A stretch of DNA of 43,868 nt from Acidobacteriota bacterium (lineage in GTDB: Bacteria > Acidobacteriota > Blastocatellia > Pyrinomonadales > Pyrinomonadaceae), in contig JAJPKD010000274.1 of the NCBI GenBank assembly GCA_021323895.1, forward strand, positions 1 to 43,868, given 5' to 3'. This document shows, piece by piece, positions 33,029-42,735 of this stretch. A model generated the notes under the pieces. It was given only the letters and a program-made list of their open reading frames with translations. It was not told the origin of the DNA and ran no database searches. Made by a program: the position numbers and the translations under genes. Position 1 is the first letter of the stretch, and each line of letters opens with the position of its first letter.

Positions 33029-36000
33029 TCAGGGTCCAAATCGGCGACGATACTCAGTCGAGGTGAGGAACGCCTTGACCATTTCAGCGTCGATGTAATT
33101 ACCGTTGAATTGGTTCAGCTTGCTGAGCCAGAAGTTATAGCCCGCAAAGTTCAGGCCCGGCTCAGGCGCTGCATCCGGGTTTCTCCGCAGGTAACCGAAA
33201 TACTGCAACAGCACAAACGCGCGATTGAACTCGCGTTGCGCGAGCGTAGCGTTCTCAGCAACTTTCCTGAGGACACTGGCTCGCAACGTCGGGTTCGACG
33301 GGTTCGGCGACAACTCGCTGATCAGTGCCGCGCGTTCGCTAAACGACAGCACGTTGCCCGCGTTCGCATCCAGGGCGTCAACGAAAGCCGTTGCGCTCAA
33401 CGCCGCGGGATAGCGCGTCAGGAATGCGGGCCGTTGCACGAAGGCTTGAGCAAACGCCGTCTTGTTGGTGTCGAGCTGCGCCTGCCAGTTGCCGACACCC
33501 ACGATCACTCCGTTGCCGATCTGCTGCGTGTCCGTCAGGAAATTGGTGAATCGGACGGGCACCGGAATGGTCGGCGGATTGATGTCACCGAAGCCTGCCT
33601 TGTACGTTCGCTCGACGAAATAGCCGGTGTTCTGGAATTCAATCGACAGGAAGAAGGCCGCCGAAGTATCGATGCGTCTCACTTCGCGACATTGAGCGTT
33701 CGCTCCGCACGAGTCGATGTTGTTCTTCCAGAAAGCGAGACCCGACGGGTCGGGTTCGCGACTCAGGAAGTCGCGATACTGTTGCCGCACGAATGTGTCG
33801 GTGTCGTCCAGCGGATTGCCAGCCGGCTCAGTCACATCATCCGCGATTGTCAGTGTCGCCGTCATCGTCGTCGCGCCGGGTGTGGGGAAGCCAACTCCCG
33901 CTCCGGTCAAATTCGAGAGCGTCAGCGTCAACGATTCCGGACCTTCGACGAAGTTGTCCTGATTGATCAGGACAGTGAACGTCTTGGATGCGCCATCGCC
34001 TGATGCCCAACTCAACGTTCCCAGCGCCGTCTCAAAATCGCATCGGGAAGACGCGACACCACTCGCCGTGGAACACGGCAGCACCGTCGTGGCCGTGCTG
34101 TCATCGGGCGTCGCGTAGTTCACCGTGACGGCTTGAGATAAATCACCAATTCTTTGCACGGTGATCGTGGTGAAGCCTGCGCCTTCTGTGGTGTTGTAGG
34201 TCGCTGAGCTGAACCGAATGATCGATCCAACCTGTTGACCGCCCGACAGCGTGCCGCTGCTCGTGTTGAAGTTGGCGTCGCCGCTGTAGTCAGCCGTGAT
34301 GGTGTGTAGTCCTGGCGTCAGGGCGCTCGTCGAGAAGGTCGCTACTCCGCTGCCGTTCAAAGTCTGGGGCGAGCCGAGATTCGTGCCGCCGTCTTTGAAC
34401 TGGACTGTGCCTGTGGGCGTACCGGCGCTCGAAGCCACCGTCGCCGTAAACGTAACGCTTTGTCCGTTATTCGACGGATTGGGCAATGCGGTCAAAGCGG
34501 TAGTCGTTGCGGCCTTGGCAATGCTGAAAGTCTGCGGCACGTTCGTGGCGGCGTTGTAGTTGCTGTTACCGGCCTGTGAAGCGGTGATCGTGCAACTGCC
34601 GGCGCCAGTGAGGTGAACCGTTCCCGGAGCCGGTGTCGTCACCGTGCAATTGCCGCTCGCGCCGAGCGTGACTGCCAAGCTCGAGGATGCCGTCGGCGAA
34701 ACAACGAAGTCAGCGTCGCCAAACGTCTTGCCGGCAATCGATGCAAACGTGATCGTCTGGCTGGCCTTCGCAATGTTGAAGGTTTGCGAGAGATCCGACG
34801 CGGCGTTGTAAGTTGCGTTGCCTGCTTGAGAGGCCGGGATGGTGCAGCTTCCGGCTCCCGTGATGTGGACGGTGCCGGGCGCTGGAGTACTAACCGTGCA
34901 GTTGCCGCTCGCGCCGAGCGTGACTGCCAAACTTGACGAGGCAGTCGGGGAAACAACGAAATCTGCGTCGCCAAACGTCTTACCGGAAATTGATCCAAAC
35001 GTGATTGATTGGTTCAACTTGTTATTCGTCAGGCTGAAGCTCACCGTCGGAATGTTCGGCCCAACACTCGCGACGACGTTGTATGAACCGCCGATCGCAT
35101 TCGCCGTGAAGGTTGGCGCAGTCGCCACTCCGCTCCCGTCCGTGTTCACCGTGGCGGTCAGCGAGCTGCCGGGGAAAGTGCCGCTGGCGCCGCTGTTTGG
35201 CGCCGTGAACGTCACCCCGATCCCGGAAATGGGATTCCCCGAATTGGTCAACGTCGCCTTCAAAGCAGTTCCGAGAGCCGAATTGACGTTTGTGTTTTGT
35301 CCTGAGCCCGCGGTTACGGTCAACACGTAGTTGGTTTCGACCGCGCCGATGTCAACGGCGCTTCCAACTGCGCGATTGAGTCCGCGCTGATCGAACGGCA
35401 GCGGTTCCGAGGTATCGCTATTGCCGTTTAGATCGAAGGTGTCCGCGGGCAAGTTCGCATTGCTGCCGGCGTTGATTGCCGAACTTGCGGGCTGCGGCAA
35501 ATGAGTTTGCGTCGGTCCGCCATTGGCTGCCAAAGCCCCCAGCAGCGCGTTAATGGGCGAGCCGGCTGAGCCAACTTGATTGCCGTTGGATCCGTTCGTG
35601 ATGCCGGTCATGTTTGTGCCGTCACCGATTAGATTGAACGAACTGCTCGCATCGACTGCGCCACTGACATCATCACGAGTTGTTCCAGTGCCCCGGAAAT
35701 TACCGGCCACGATCGTGTTCTTCAGGGTCACTGTGCCGGCGTTGCGGAAAATGCCTCCGCCTTGCTCGGCGCCGCTGTTGTCAGAATCGGAACGGTTGTT
35801 GGTAATGGTCGCGTTGGTTGCGGTCAGCGTTCCAGCGCCATCGTTGTAAACTCCGCCACCTTGTCCGGCCGAGCTATTTCCGCTGATGGTGCCGTTAATG
35901 ATTGTCAGCGCGTTGGTGTTAACGAAACCGCCGCCGAAGCTCACCGAAATGTTGCCGCTCACCGTGCTGTTCAGCAGGGTTAGCGTGCCGCCGTTGGAAA

Positions 36001-39000
36001 TTCCACCGGCGCGGTCCGCGCTGTTGCGGGTAATCGTCACCTTGTTAAGGACCAACGTCCCGGAATTGAGAATGCCGCCACCCGGATTGACGGCAATGAA
36101 GCTCGGACTGATGCCCTCGGTCTTGTCCTCACTTGCGGCTGGAATCACCGCGCCATTGAGGTTGCCATTGGTGATTGTCAGCCCAGAGATGTTTACCGTA
36201 AAGGTGCTGGCTACGTTGAAGATGCGGAAGTTCGGAGTTCCGCCCGCGGTACTGCGCTGCACCGTCAACAGGTTCGCGCCAGGTCCCGTAATGGTCAGGT
36301 TCTTATTGATCAGCAATTCGCCACTCGTCAGCGAAATCGGACTCGCCACCTGACTCATGTCAAAAACGATGGTTGCGCCATCACACGCGTCAGCGATGGC
36401 CTGACGCAGACTTCCGGCTCCACTGTCGGCATTAGTCGTGACGACTGGATTGGTCAAACACGCAAACACGTCGGTATTCGCCGAGGAGTTGTTGTTGTCC
36501 GGATTGGGATCGTTTGTGCTGGAGCTAACCGTGAGGGTGTTGAAGTAAGACGTTCCCGGCGAAGCGCTCGAAGGGATGTGAGCCGTAAGAGTGAACACAT
36601 TGCTGCTGCCGACCGCGAAGCTGGCGTTTGTACAGCTGACTGTGCCGTTGGCGCCCACCGACGGAGTCGTGCATGACCAACCGGCCGGACTCGACAACGA
36701 AACAAACGTCATGTCGCCCGGTAACGGATCAGTCAGGGTTACACTCGCAGCCGCGTCCGGACCCGGATTGATGACAGTGAGCGAATAGACAATGTCGCGA
36801 TCGGGCAGAGAATTAGCCGCGTTCGCGGACTTCGTTACGCCCATGTCCGCACTCGCCGGAGGCGGCGTGAACGGCTTTTCAAATGCGCCAATATCGACGG
36901 TCACATGAACGACGCGCGGGAAGCCAGTTCCACGTTGGTCCGTGGTGAGCGCATTATTGTTCTGATCAACCGCCACCGAATTCTTACCGGTGTCGATTGC
37001 CGGACTGAAATCCCCAAGCGCTCGTGTGAACGTCGGCCCGCCGTTGTCTTGCAGTGCTCCCAGCAATGGGTTGACCGTTGCTTCGGTGGTGCCGATCTGA
37101 TTTCCATTGTCGTTGGTGATTCCGATCGCGCCCGTGCCGTCGCCTATCAGATTGTTCGAGCTGGAAGAGTTGATCGTGCTCTCCGGACTGCCGGCAAAGA
37201 AGAAATCAGCCGGCGCGCAGAAAATATCATTAGCGGCGTCACCAGCACTTTGGCCCAGCGCGACGATCGTGTTGTTGAGAGTGATCGGGTTGCTGCTGGT
37301 CTGCGCAATGTTGCCGCCATTCTGCCCATTCGACGTGTTACTTGCGATGGTCACATTCGTCAGCAGTGTTTGCGAAGTCCCCGAGTTGAATAACCCACCA
37401 CCATTGCCGTCTGCCTGATTGCCGCTGATCGTCGTGTTGATGATCTTGACCGTGCCGCCTCCGGTGTTGATGGCGCCGCCCTCACCCGGCGATCCAACCG
37501 CACTATTGCCCGTGAAGGTGCAATTGGTGATCGTCAGATTGCCGAGGCTATAGATTCCGCCGCCTGCTGTTGACTGCCCATTGGCGATGGTCAGGTTTGA
37601 GATAGCGAAATTCTTGGACGCGCTGATATTGAAAACGCGGCCGGCGCTATTCCCGCTGATCGTCAGGCTCTTAGCAGTTGATCCAGCAATCGTCAGATTC
37701 TTGGCAATGGCCAACTCGCCGGTGGTCAAAGTGATCGTGTCTGGGCCGCCGCCGGGGATGTTGAAATCGATCGTACCGCCATCACAGATGTCCGCGATCG
37801 CCTGACGCAATGAGCCCGCGCCCGAATCGTTGGTATTCGTTACCGTGATCGAGCTCTGGCCAGCGGCCAACGTAGTTGCGAGCGATGGGGCGCTGGAGCA
37901 ACCAGCGCCGGTTACAACTACCGTGTAGTTACCGATCTGGTTCGCGATGTAATTCTGATTATTGGCCCCGCCAATTGGATTTCCATTTAGATACCATTGA
38001 TTTCCGGTGGCGCTGCTCGAAGTCAGCGTGACGCTGCCGCTGGGACAGAGACTTGTGGTACCACTTGGGTTAATCGTCGGCGTCGCCGGAATTGGATTGA
38101 TCGTCACAGGCTGCGAACCCGAGACCACGCAACCATTCGGCGCGTTGACCGTCAGGTTCAACGTCACATTGCCCGACGCGCCCGCAGTGTAGGTTACGCT
38201 CTGAGTGTTAGTGGCCGACGTGATCGTGCCATTGGTAATACCCCACGCATAACTCGTCATGCCCGCTGGACCCGATGCCGTGTTGCCGGTCGAATTGGAA
38301 CAGACGGCGGCGGGCGTAGGCGTAATTGTGGCGGTGGTGCCACTACAAGCGACGACGTTGAAGCAGATAGTCGCATCGTTCAGCGACGGTGTGACATTCG
38401 CGTCGGTCGTAGAAAGAAACGCTTTGTACCGAAGATAGCGGAAGTTGTAGAACTGACTGAGAGAGACCGGACTCGTCGTGAAGAAAGTTCCGGCGGTCCC
38501 ATCAGGCCCGACGAAATTGAATGGGCCGTTCGGCGAATTACTTCCGGCTACCTGGAAATTGATGGCCGTGTTCGCCGGCGTGGTCGCGTTCCAACTGAGA
38601 GTACCCCAAATCGCAGTCTTGCCGGCGGAAGGATTCGCATCCTTTACTGAAGATATTAGGTTACCGGCGGTGAGATTCTGACCCATCCACACACGGAAGC
38701 CCGCGTCGGTGGTCTGAGTCGAGGTGAGCGGACTCGACCAGACTGTCCCGCTTGAGCTGCCAGAAAGGCGCATGCCTCCGGAATAGACGTCGGCGCCGCT
38801 GCGCGTCAGAGCATACGTGCCAGTAGGATTCACATTAGGATGAATAATGAAGGCGTACATGGTGCCGCCCGTGAGTGCCACGGGAGACGCAAACGTCGCG
38901 GTGTAATACTGCTGGGTGCCACTAATAAAACCGGGAATCGTCGCGGTAGCGAGATCCGCGCCTGTCGGAAAGCCGCCGCTCGTGGCGCGGATGCCGACGG

Positions 39001-41443
39001 TCAGGTTTTGCGGCGAGCCAGAACAACTGCTGCAAAAGAGATTGATGTCGATCTTCGTGACCTGTCCCGTGCTGATTGGAGTGAAAGTTTGGCCACCCCA
39101 AGTCGTCGCCGTGACACTGCCGCCCGACGTGGTAATAAGTGAGTTCTGCGGATCACCAGTCGAAAGGACCGCAGAACCCGGTGTCGTTACGAGATCGACG
39201 CCGGCGGGTGTGCCGCCCTGCAAGTCGATCTGGGTGGTGTCCACGAGGCAACCGGTCGTAGGGGCGTCGGCCAACGAAAAGTTTTGCGTGGTGGTATTGC
39301 CGTCAGTCACCGAAACCGCCGATGCCGAGGCAGCGATGAAACCGGGCTTACTCGCGCCGACTGAGGGATAAGTGCCAGCCGGAATGGAAAATGAATAGAA
39401 CCCGGCACCGTTTGTCGTGGTAGATCGCGAGCCGAACTGCACGGTGCTCCCCGCGATCGGTGCGCCACCGTTTGTGGCAGTCACGGTGCCGGAGAGAGTG
39501 CCGCCTGCGCCGACCGGCGTACAACCCGGAAATGGACCAAACGAGCCGATGCGCGTCAGATGATTGAGCCCGTCAACGGCGTAATACATGTTGGTGTACC
39601 AGAAAGTACAGCCGTTGGGATCGAGCGACATAGTGCTGTAGTCGCCCCAACGGGTACATGTTGAGCCGCCGCAGGTTCCCGTCTGCGTTCCCGTGCCCTG
39701 AATTAGAAGCTGCTCAGTCTGGCTGAAAGTGTTAATCGGATCGGTTGCCAGCCTGCCTGCGTACATGATCGCCGGCTTGGTCGTGCTGCTCGAAGTGCTG
39801 TAGCCGAGCGCCATGTCGCCCGCGCGATCGACTGCAAGACTCGGCATGAAGCGATACATTACGTTGGCCCCGTCGGGATCCCATGTCGTTGCTTGCGAAA
39901 TGTTGGGATTCACAGTGCCGCCGCTAACGTCCACCTGATACCAGCGCGGCGCAGCGAAACCGGATGTATTGCCTCTGCGGACGGTGTGTGTGGCCCACAG
40001 CGATTCAACGCCGCCAATGTTTGTGTACTGGTTCTGCATCATTGCCCGGATCTGCAGCACGTCGAGCGCGTTGCCGCCGAGCGATGGTGCGTTCGGTACC
40101 GCGGCGTTCGGCCAGCTCGTCGCAGCGGACGGTACGTCGGGCCCGGTGAAAGTCGATTGCGAAATGTGATTCCAATCGACGTGAAACTTGTATACCGTCA
40201 CCGCATTAAGATAGAGCCAGGTTGATAGATAGTAGTTCGGCGTACCTGGGGCCGGGGTGCCTGTTTGCAGCCGCGCGTTCGAATGAAGAATGGTGAAATC
40301 GCCGCCGAGAATATCGAATGAGACGACCTGTGGGTTCGCTACGCCGGCATACATCTGTTGCTTGTTAAAAGCATAGGCGCGTGCGTTCTGAAACGGCGCG
40401 CCACTCGGGAAGCCGAAGATACTCGCGGTCATGTACAGACCATCCGGCCAGATACCAAACTTGGGATAGTCGCCCAGACCGTAAGCGGTGTTTATCGAAT
40501 AGAAGTTCCATCCGCCTGAAACTGGATCACCGGTCTGCGATGCAGCTATGCACTGAAATGCCCCCGGCGGATTAACGACATTGCCGCTGCTAAGTTGAAA
40601 AGCAAAGTCGGTAATAATCCAACGGTCTTCGAAAGTATCGTAGAGGATGACAGGATCGCCGAAGTTATTTGTGTCACACAGGTTCCCAAAACTCCCCTGG
40701 CTCATGAATGTGTTCAGTGTGAACGCGGCAACGCGCACGCCGTCTGATTTGCGGAAGATGCCGATTGAAGAGTTAATCGATTGGATGTAGTAAGTCGGAC
40801 CGACATCACCGACAGTATCTGGCGGATGCCCCGCGCCCCACGTGGCGAAATCCAGACCATCAAAGCTTGCTGTGGGTGCGGGCGCGGGCGCGCTTGGCGT
40901 AATCTGTTGCCCGGGCGCGGCCAGATCTACTTGCGGCTGTACAGAACTTCTGCCCGGAAAAGTGATCGGGTTGGGCTCAGGCTCTTCACGCTCGGGCCGC
41001 TCGCGCTTGATGGGTGTCCGATAGGGCAAACTGCGGAGATCGCCCTTGAACGGACGCGCACTGGTGAGACGTTCTTCTTTCGGTTTAGATCTCCCCTGGT
41101 CACGCTGGGTAGGATTTTGCGCTGTTATTTCTTGCTGGAAACTGCCATCTGCTTTCGGCTCCTGCTCAGTTAAGGCTCGAGCGAAATTCGTTTCCGACGC
41201 CCCAATCACGGACGAAGTATTTGACGATCCGGTTCTGGCAGATAGTGTTCGCGGAGTGGCAAATACCTGTGCCCATCTTTGCTCCGCAGTTCCCGCCTCT
41301 TGCGCACTGAGCTTGGCGCGGGTCGTTTGCAACACGCCCAAAGCTACGATTGACACGACTGACAGTATGATTGCGCCAAAGCGCAGAACGCTGACCGACA
41401 CACGGCGGTCCGAGCGCCTCTTAAGGGGATTTGATTTTTTCAT
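33029..41443 (-). CDS. Giant multidomain secreted protein (beta-helix, DUF11, Ig-like, Calx-beta, DUF4214-like)
   Basis: A 2804-residue exported protein, probably cell-surface or matrix. A basic signal segment with a hydrophobic core lies at residues 20-48. Residues about 190-645 look like a propeller-type domain (FDGLDFATWGAGHPPDTVGD). A carboxypeptidase-regulatory-like domain follows (645-735), then Ig/PKD-like regions to about 1195. Two beta-helix parts with SGAGSLRQAIAD starts lie near 1198-1525 and 1668-2035. A DUF11 domain sits between them (VVYSLTVINPGPDA-type). Then come a Big1-like domain, two near-identical 84-residue repeats (2141-2310), an Ig-like domain, Calx-beta (2408-2535) and a C-terminal DUF4214-like region (2540-2801). 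No sortase or PEP-CTERM signal is seen. An adhesin or matrix role is inference. The ORF is uninterrupted. Confidence 0.9.
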   Translation of the reverse strand: MKKSNPLKRRSDRRVSVSVLRFGAIILSVVSIVALGVLQTTRAKLSAQEAGTAEQRWAQVFATPRTLSARTGSSNTSSVIGASETNFARALTEQEPKADGSFQQEITAQNPTQRDQGRSKPKEERLTSARPFKGDLRSLPYRTPIKRERPEREEPEPNPITFPGRSSVQPQVDLAAPGQQITPSAPAPAPTASFDGLDFATWGAGHPPDTVGDVGPTYYIQSINSSIGIFRKSDGVRVAAFTLNTFMSQGSFGNLCDTNNFGDPVILYDTFEDRWIITDFAFQLSSGNVVNPPGAFQCIAASQTGDPVSGGWNFYSINTAYGLGDYPKFGIWPDGLYMTASIFGFPSGAPFQNARAYAFNKQQMYAGVANPQVVSFDILGGDFTILHSNARLQTGTPAPGTPNYYLSTWLYLNAVTVYKFHVDWNHISQSTFTGPDVPSAATSWPNAAVPNAPSLGGNALDVLQIRAMMQNQYTNIGGVESLWATHTVRRGNTSGFAAPRWYQVDVSGGTVNPNISQATTWDPDGANVMYRFMPSLAVDRAGDMALGYSTSSSTTKPAIMYAGRLATDPINTFSQTEQLLIQGTGTQTGTCGGSTCTRWGDYSTMSLDPNGCTFWYTNMYYAVDGLNHLTRIGSFGPFPGCTPVGAGGTLSGTVTATNGGAPIAGSTVQFGSRSTTTNGAGFYSFSIPAGTYPSVGASKPGFIAASASAVSVTDGNTTTQNFSLADAPTTGCLVDTTQIDLQGGTPAGVDLVTTPGSAVLSTGDPQNSLITTSGGSVTATTWGGQTFTPISTGQVTKIDINLFCSSCSGSPQNLTVGIRATSGGFPTGADLATATIPGFISGTQQYYTATFASPVALTGGTMYAFIIHPNVNPTGTYALTRSGADVYSGGMRLSGSSSGTVWSSPLTSTQTTDAGFRVWMGQNLTAGNLISSVKDANPSAGKTAIWGTLSWNATTPANTAINFQVAGSNSPNGPFNFVGPDGTAGTFFTTSPVSLSQFYNFRYLRYKAFLSTTDANVTPSLNDATICFNVVACSGTTATITPTPAAVCSNSTGNTASGPAGMTSYAWGITNGTITSATNTQSVTYTAGASGNVTLNLTVNAPNGCVVSGSQPVTINPIPATPTINPSGTTSLCPSGSVTLTSSSATGNQWYLNGNPIGGANNQNYIANQIGNYTVVVTGAGCSSAPSLATTLAAGQSSITVTNTNDSGAGSLRQAIADICDGGTIDFNIPGGGPDTITLTTGELAIAKNLTIAGSTAKSLTISGNSAGRVFNISASKNFAISNLTIANGQSTAGGGIYSLGNLTITNCTFTGNSAVGSPGEGGAINTGGGTVKIINTTISGNQADGNGGGLFNSGTSQTLLTNVTIASNTSNGQNGGNIAQTSSNPITLNNTIVALGQSAGDAANDIFCAPADFFFAGSPESTINSSSSNNLIGDGTGAIGITNDNGNQIGTTEATVNPLLGALQDNGGPTFTRALGDFSPAIDTGKNSVAVDQNNNALTTDQRGTGFPRVVHVTVDIGAFEKPFTPPPASADMGVTKSANAANSLPDRDIVYSLTVINPGPDAAASVTLTDPLPGDMTFVSLSSPAGWSCTTPSVGANGTVSCTNASFAVGSSNVFTLTAHIPSSASPGTSYFNTLTVSSSTNDPNPDNNNSSANTDVFACLTNPVVTTNADSGAGSLRQAIADACDGATIVFDMSQVASPISLTSGELLINKNLTITGPGANLLTVQRSTAGGTPNFRIFNVASTFTVNISGLTITNGNLNGAVIPAASEDKTEGISPSFIAVNPGGGILNSGTLVLNKVTITRNSADRAGGISNGGTLTLLNSTVSGNISVSFGGGFVNTNALTIINGTISGNSSAGQGGGVYNDGAGTLTATNATITNNRSDSDNSGAEQGGGIFRNAGTVTLKNTIVAGNFRGTGTTRDDVSGAVDASSSFNLIGDGTNMTGITNGSNGNQVGSAGSPINALLGALAANGGPTQTHLPQPASSAINAGSNANLPADTFDLNGNSDTSEPLPFDQRGLNRAVGSAVDIGAVETNYVLTVTAGSGQNTNVNSALGTALKATLTNSGNPISGIGVTFTAPNSGASGTFPGSSLTATVNTDGSGVATAPTFTANAIGGSYNVVASVGPNIPTVSFSLTNNKLNQSITFGSISGKTFGDADFVVSPTASSSLAVTLGASGNCTVSTPAPGTVHITGAGSCTIPASQAGNATYNAASDLSQTFNIAKASQTITFASIAGKTFGDADFVVSPTASSSLAVTLGASGNCTVTTPAPGTVHLTGAGSCTITASQAGNSNYNAATNVPQTFSIAKAATTTALTALPNPSNNGQSVTFTATVASSAGTPTGTVQFKDGGTNLGSPQTLNGSGVATFSTSALTPGLHTITADYSGDANFNTSSGTLSGGQQVGSIIRFSSATYNTTEGAGFTTITVQRIGDLSQAVTVNYATPDDSTATTVLPCSTASGVASSRCDFETALGTLSWASGDGASKTFTVLINQDNFVEGPESLTLTLSNLTGAGVGFPTPGATTMTATLTIADDVTEPAGNPLDDTDTFVRQQYRDFLSREPDPSGLAFWKNNIDSCGANAQCREVRRIDTSAAFFLSIEFQNTGYFVERTYKAGFGDINPPTIPVPVRFTNFLTDTQQIGNGVIVGVGNWQAQLDTNKTAFAQAFVQRPAFLTRYPAALSATAFVDALDANAGNVLSFSERAALISELSPNPSNPTLRASVLRKVAENATLAQREFNRAFVLLQYFGYLRRNPDAAPEPGLNFAGYNFWLSKLNQFNGNYIDAEMVKAFLTSTEYRRRFGP
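34515..35019 (-). repeat. Tandem 84-residue repeat within the giant protein gene
   Basis: Two adjacent units of 252 bp encode nearly identical 84-residue domains (KTFGDADFVVSPTASSSLAV in each). The offset is seen directly between ACCGTGCA at 34641 and 34893. The DNA similarity implies recent duplication or gene conversion. Confidence 0.8.
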
Positions 41444-41628
41444 TTATCTGATGCGGATTGCCAGGAAAAGAGAATCACTGAAGCCGGCGATCTTAATGAA
41501 TCAACGCGTTCCGTGAATAACCTTTGACTTGCCTTCTTTTCGACTCAAATTGAACCAGCAAAGAGAAGTTATCACAGACGTATCGCAGTAACCAATTCAA
41601 GAGGCCGAGATGTCTTATGAGGATTGCG

Positions 41629-42585
41629 CTAACCGCGCCGCATAGAAATCTCAGCCGCGCAAAAATCCTTTAGCTCATCCAACTCTGGCAGCGCTGCGCG
41701 CCCGCCGAGCGCGCGACATTTCAATGCTGCGACGGCATTACCTAATCTCATGCACGTTTCCAAATCTTCTTCGCGCAACATGCCAAAGATAAAGCCCGCG
41801 TGAAATGCATCGCCTGCGCCCGTCGTGTCACGACAACCGCCAGGAACCTCGCACGCCGGTGATTCAATGAATTGACCTTGACAGAGAAGGATTGCTCCGT
41901 TTGCGCCCAGTGTCGCGCCGACAATCGCACAGCCATACCGAGATTTGATTTCAGCGAGCGCGGTTCGCAGATCGCTGATTCCGGTGAGTCGCTGCGGAAA
42001 TTCCGAAGAAGTAATCAGGACATCAATCAAAGGCAGCAGTTCTGGAAGTCCTTCGTAAACGTTGTCGATGTCGGCCGTAACTGCCGCGCCCGCTGCATGA
42101 GCCGCGCGCGCCAATTCGACACAAGCCGGCGGATCGTGCGCGTCCAGGTGAAGGATGCGACCTCGTGACGCAAGTTCGGTCGGCACTTCGTCGGCACGAT
42201 AAGACAATCGCTCGTCACGATCCCAGATGATCGTGCGCTCGCCGGAACGCGCATCGATGATAATGAAGGCCACCTGAGTGTTGGCGCCTTCGATTGTCTC
42301 TGCATAATTAAGATTCACGCCCTCGTATTCCAGCGACAGCAAACCAAACTGCCCATCTTCATCTGATCCAAATCTGCCTGCATAAGCGGTCCTCAATCCG
42401 AGTCGCTGCAATGCGACCATCGCCGTTGCAGTTTGTCCGCCGGCGGACTTCTCGTATTCGCTGAAGCGAGTTTTCGTGTCGAACGCCGGATAATGCGGCA
42501 CGACGAGCAGATGATCGACCGCGTTCAGGCCAAAGCCGACAGCATCGAAATCTTTTTCTCCCGGCAACTCAACTGGCAAGCGCAT
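41629..42585 (-). CDS. PfkB-family sugar kinase
   Basis: A 318-residue ribokinase-type kinase that phosphorylates a sugar or nucleoside. The N-terminal AGGQTATAMVALQRLG motif and the C-terminal DTTGAGDAFHAGF signature with the catalytic Asp are both intact. The substrate cannot be assigned. ATG 42585 is preferred; a TTG at 42603 would add six residues (MWTVFL) that approach a repeat arm. It is divergent from uvrC. The giant gene lies 185 bp downstream on the same strand. That gap contains no convincing terminator or promoter. Confidence 0.9.
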   Translation of the reverse strand: MRLPVELPGEKDFDAVGFGLNAVDHLLVVPHYPAFDTKTRFSEYEKSAGGQTATAMVALQRLGLRTAYAGRFGSDEDGQFGLLSLEYEGVNLNYAETIEGANTQVAFIIIDARSGERTIIWDRDERLSYRADEVPTELASRGRILHLDAHDPPACVELARAAHAAGAAVTADIDNVYEGLPELLPLIDVLITSSEFPQRLTGISDLRTALAEIKSRYGCAIVGATLGANGAILLCQGQFIESPACEVPGGCRDTTGAGDAFHAGFIFGMLREEDLETCMRLGNAVAALKCRALGGRAALPELDELKDFCAAEISMRRG

Positions 42586-42608
42586 CAAGAACACCGTCCA
42601 CAACTCAA

Positions 42609-42678
42609 GGTCAGGAAAGTGGGTTTACCCCCGCTTTCGAAATAGGTCAAGCAGGCGGGGCAAGCGCCCTTCCTGACC
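42609..42678. repeat. Inverted repeat between pfkB and uvrC
   Basis: GGTCAGGAA at 42609-42617 and TTCCTGACC at 42670-42678 are perfect 9-bp inverted ends. The inner sequence has further complementary G/C text (GGGTTTACCCCC and GGCGGGGCAAGCGCCC). It lies in the divergent gap, so it cannot be a simple terminator for either gene. Confidence 0.6.
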
Positions 42679-42735
42679 ATGAGATTTTCATCGCTGAGCC
42701 TTACAATGAGATGGATCTTGGTTGCTCGCTACAAA

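Noticed and set aside
33110-34003. Several 60-300 codon plus-strand ORFs within 33-41 kb
   Set aside because: All lie antisense to the giant protein gene, whose frame is continuous and rich in domain motifs.
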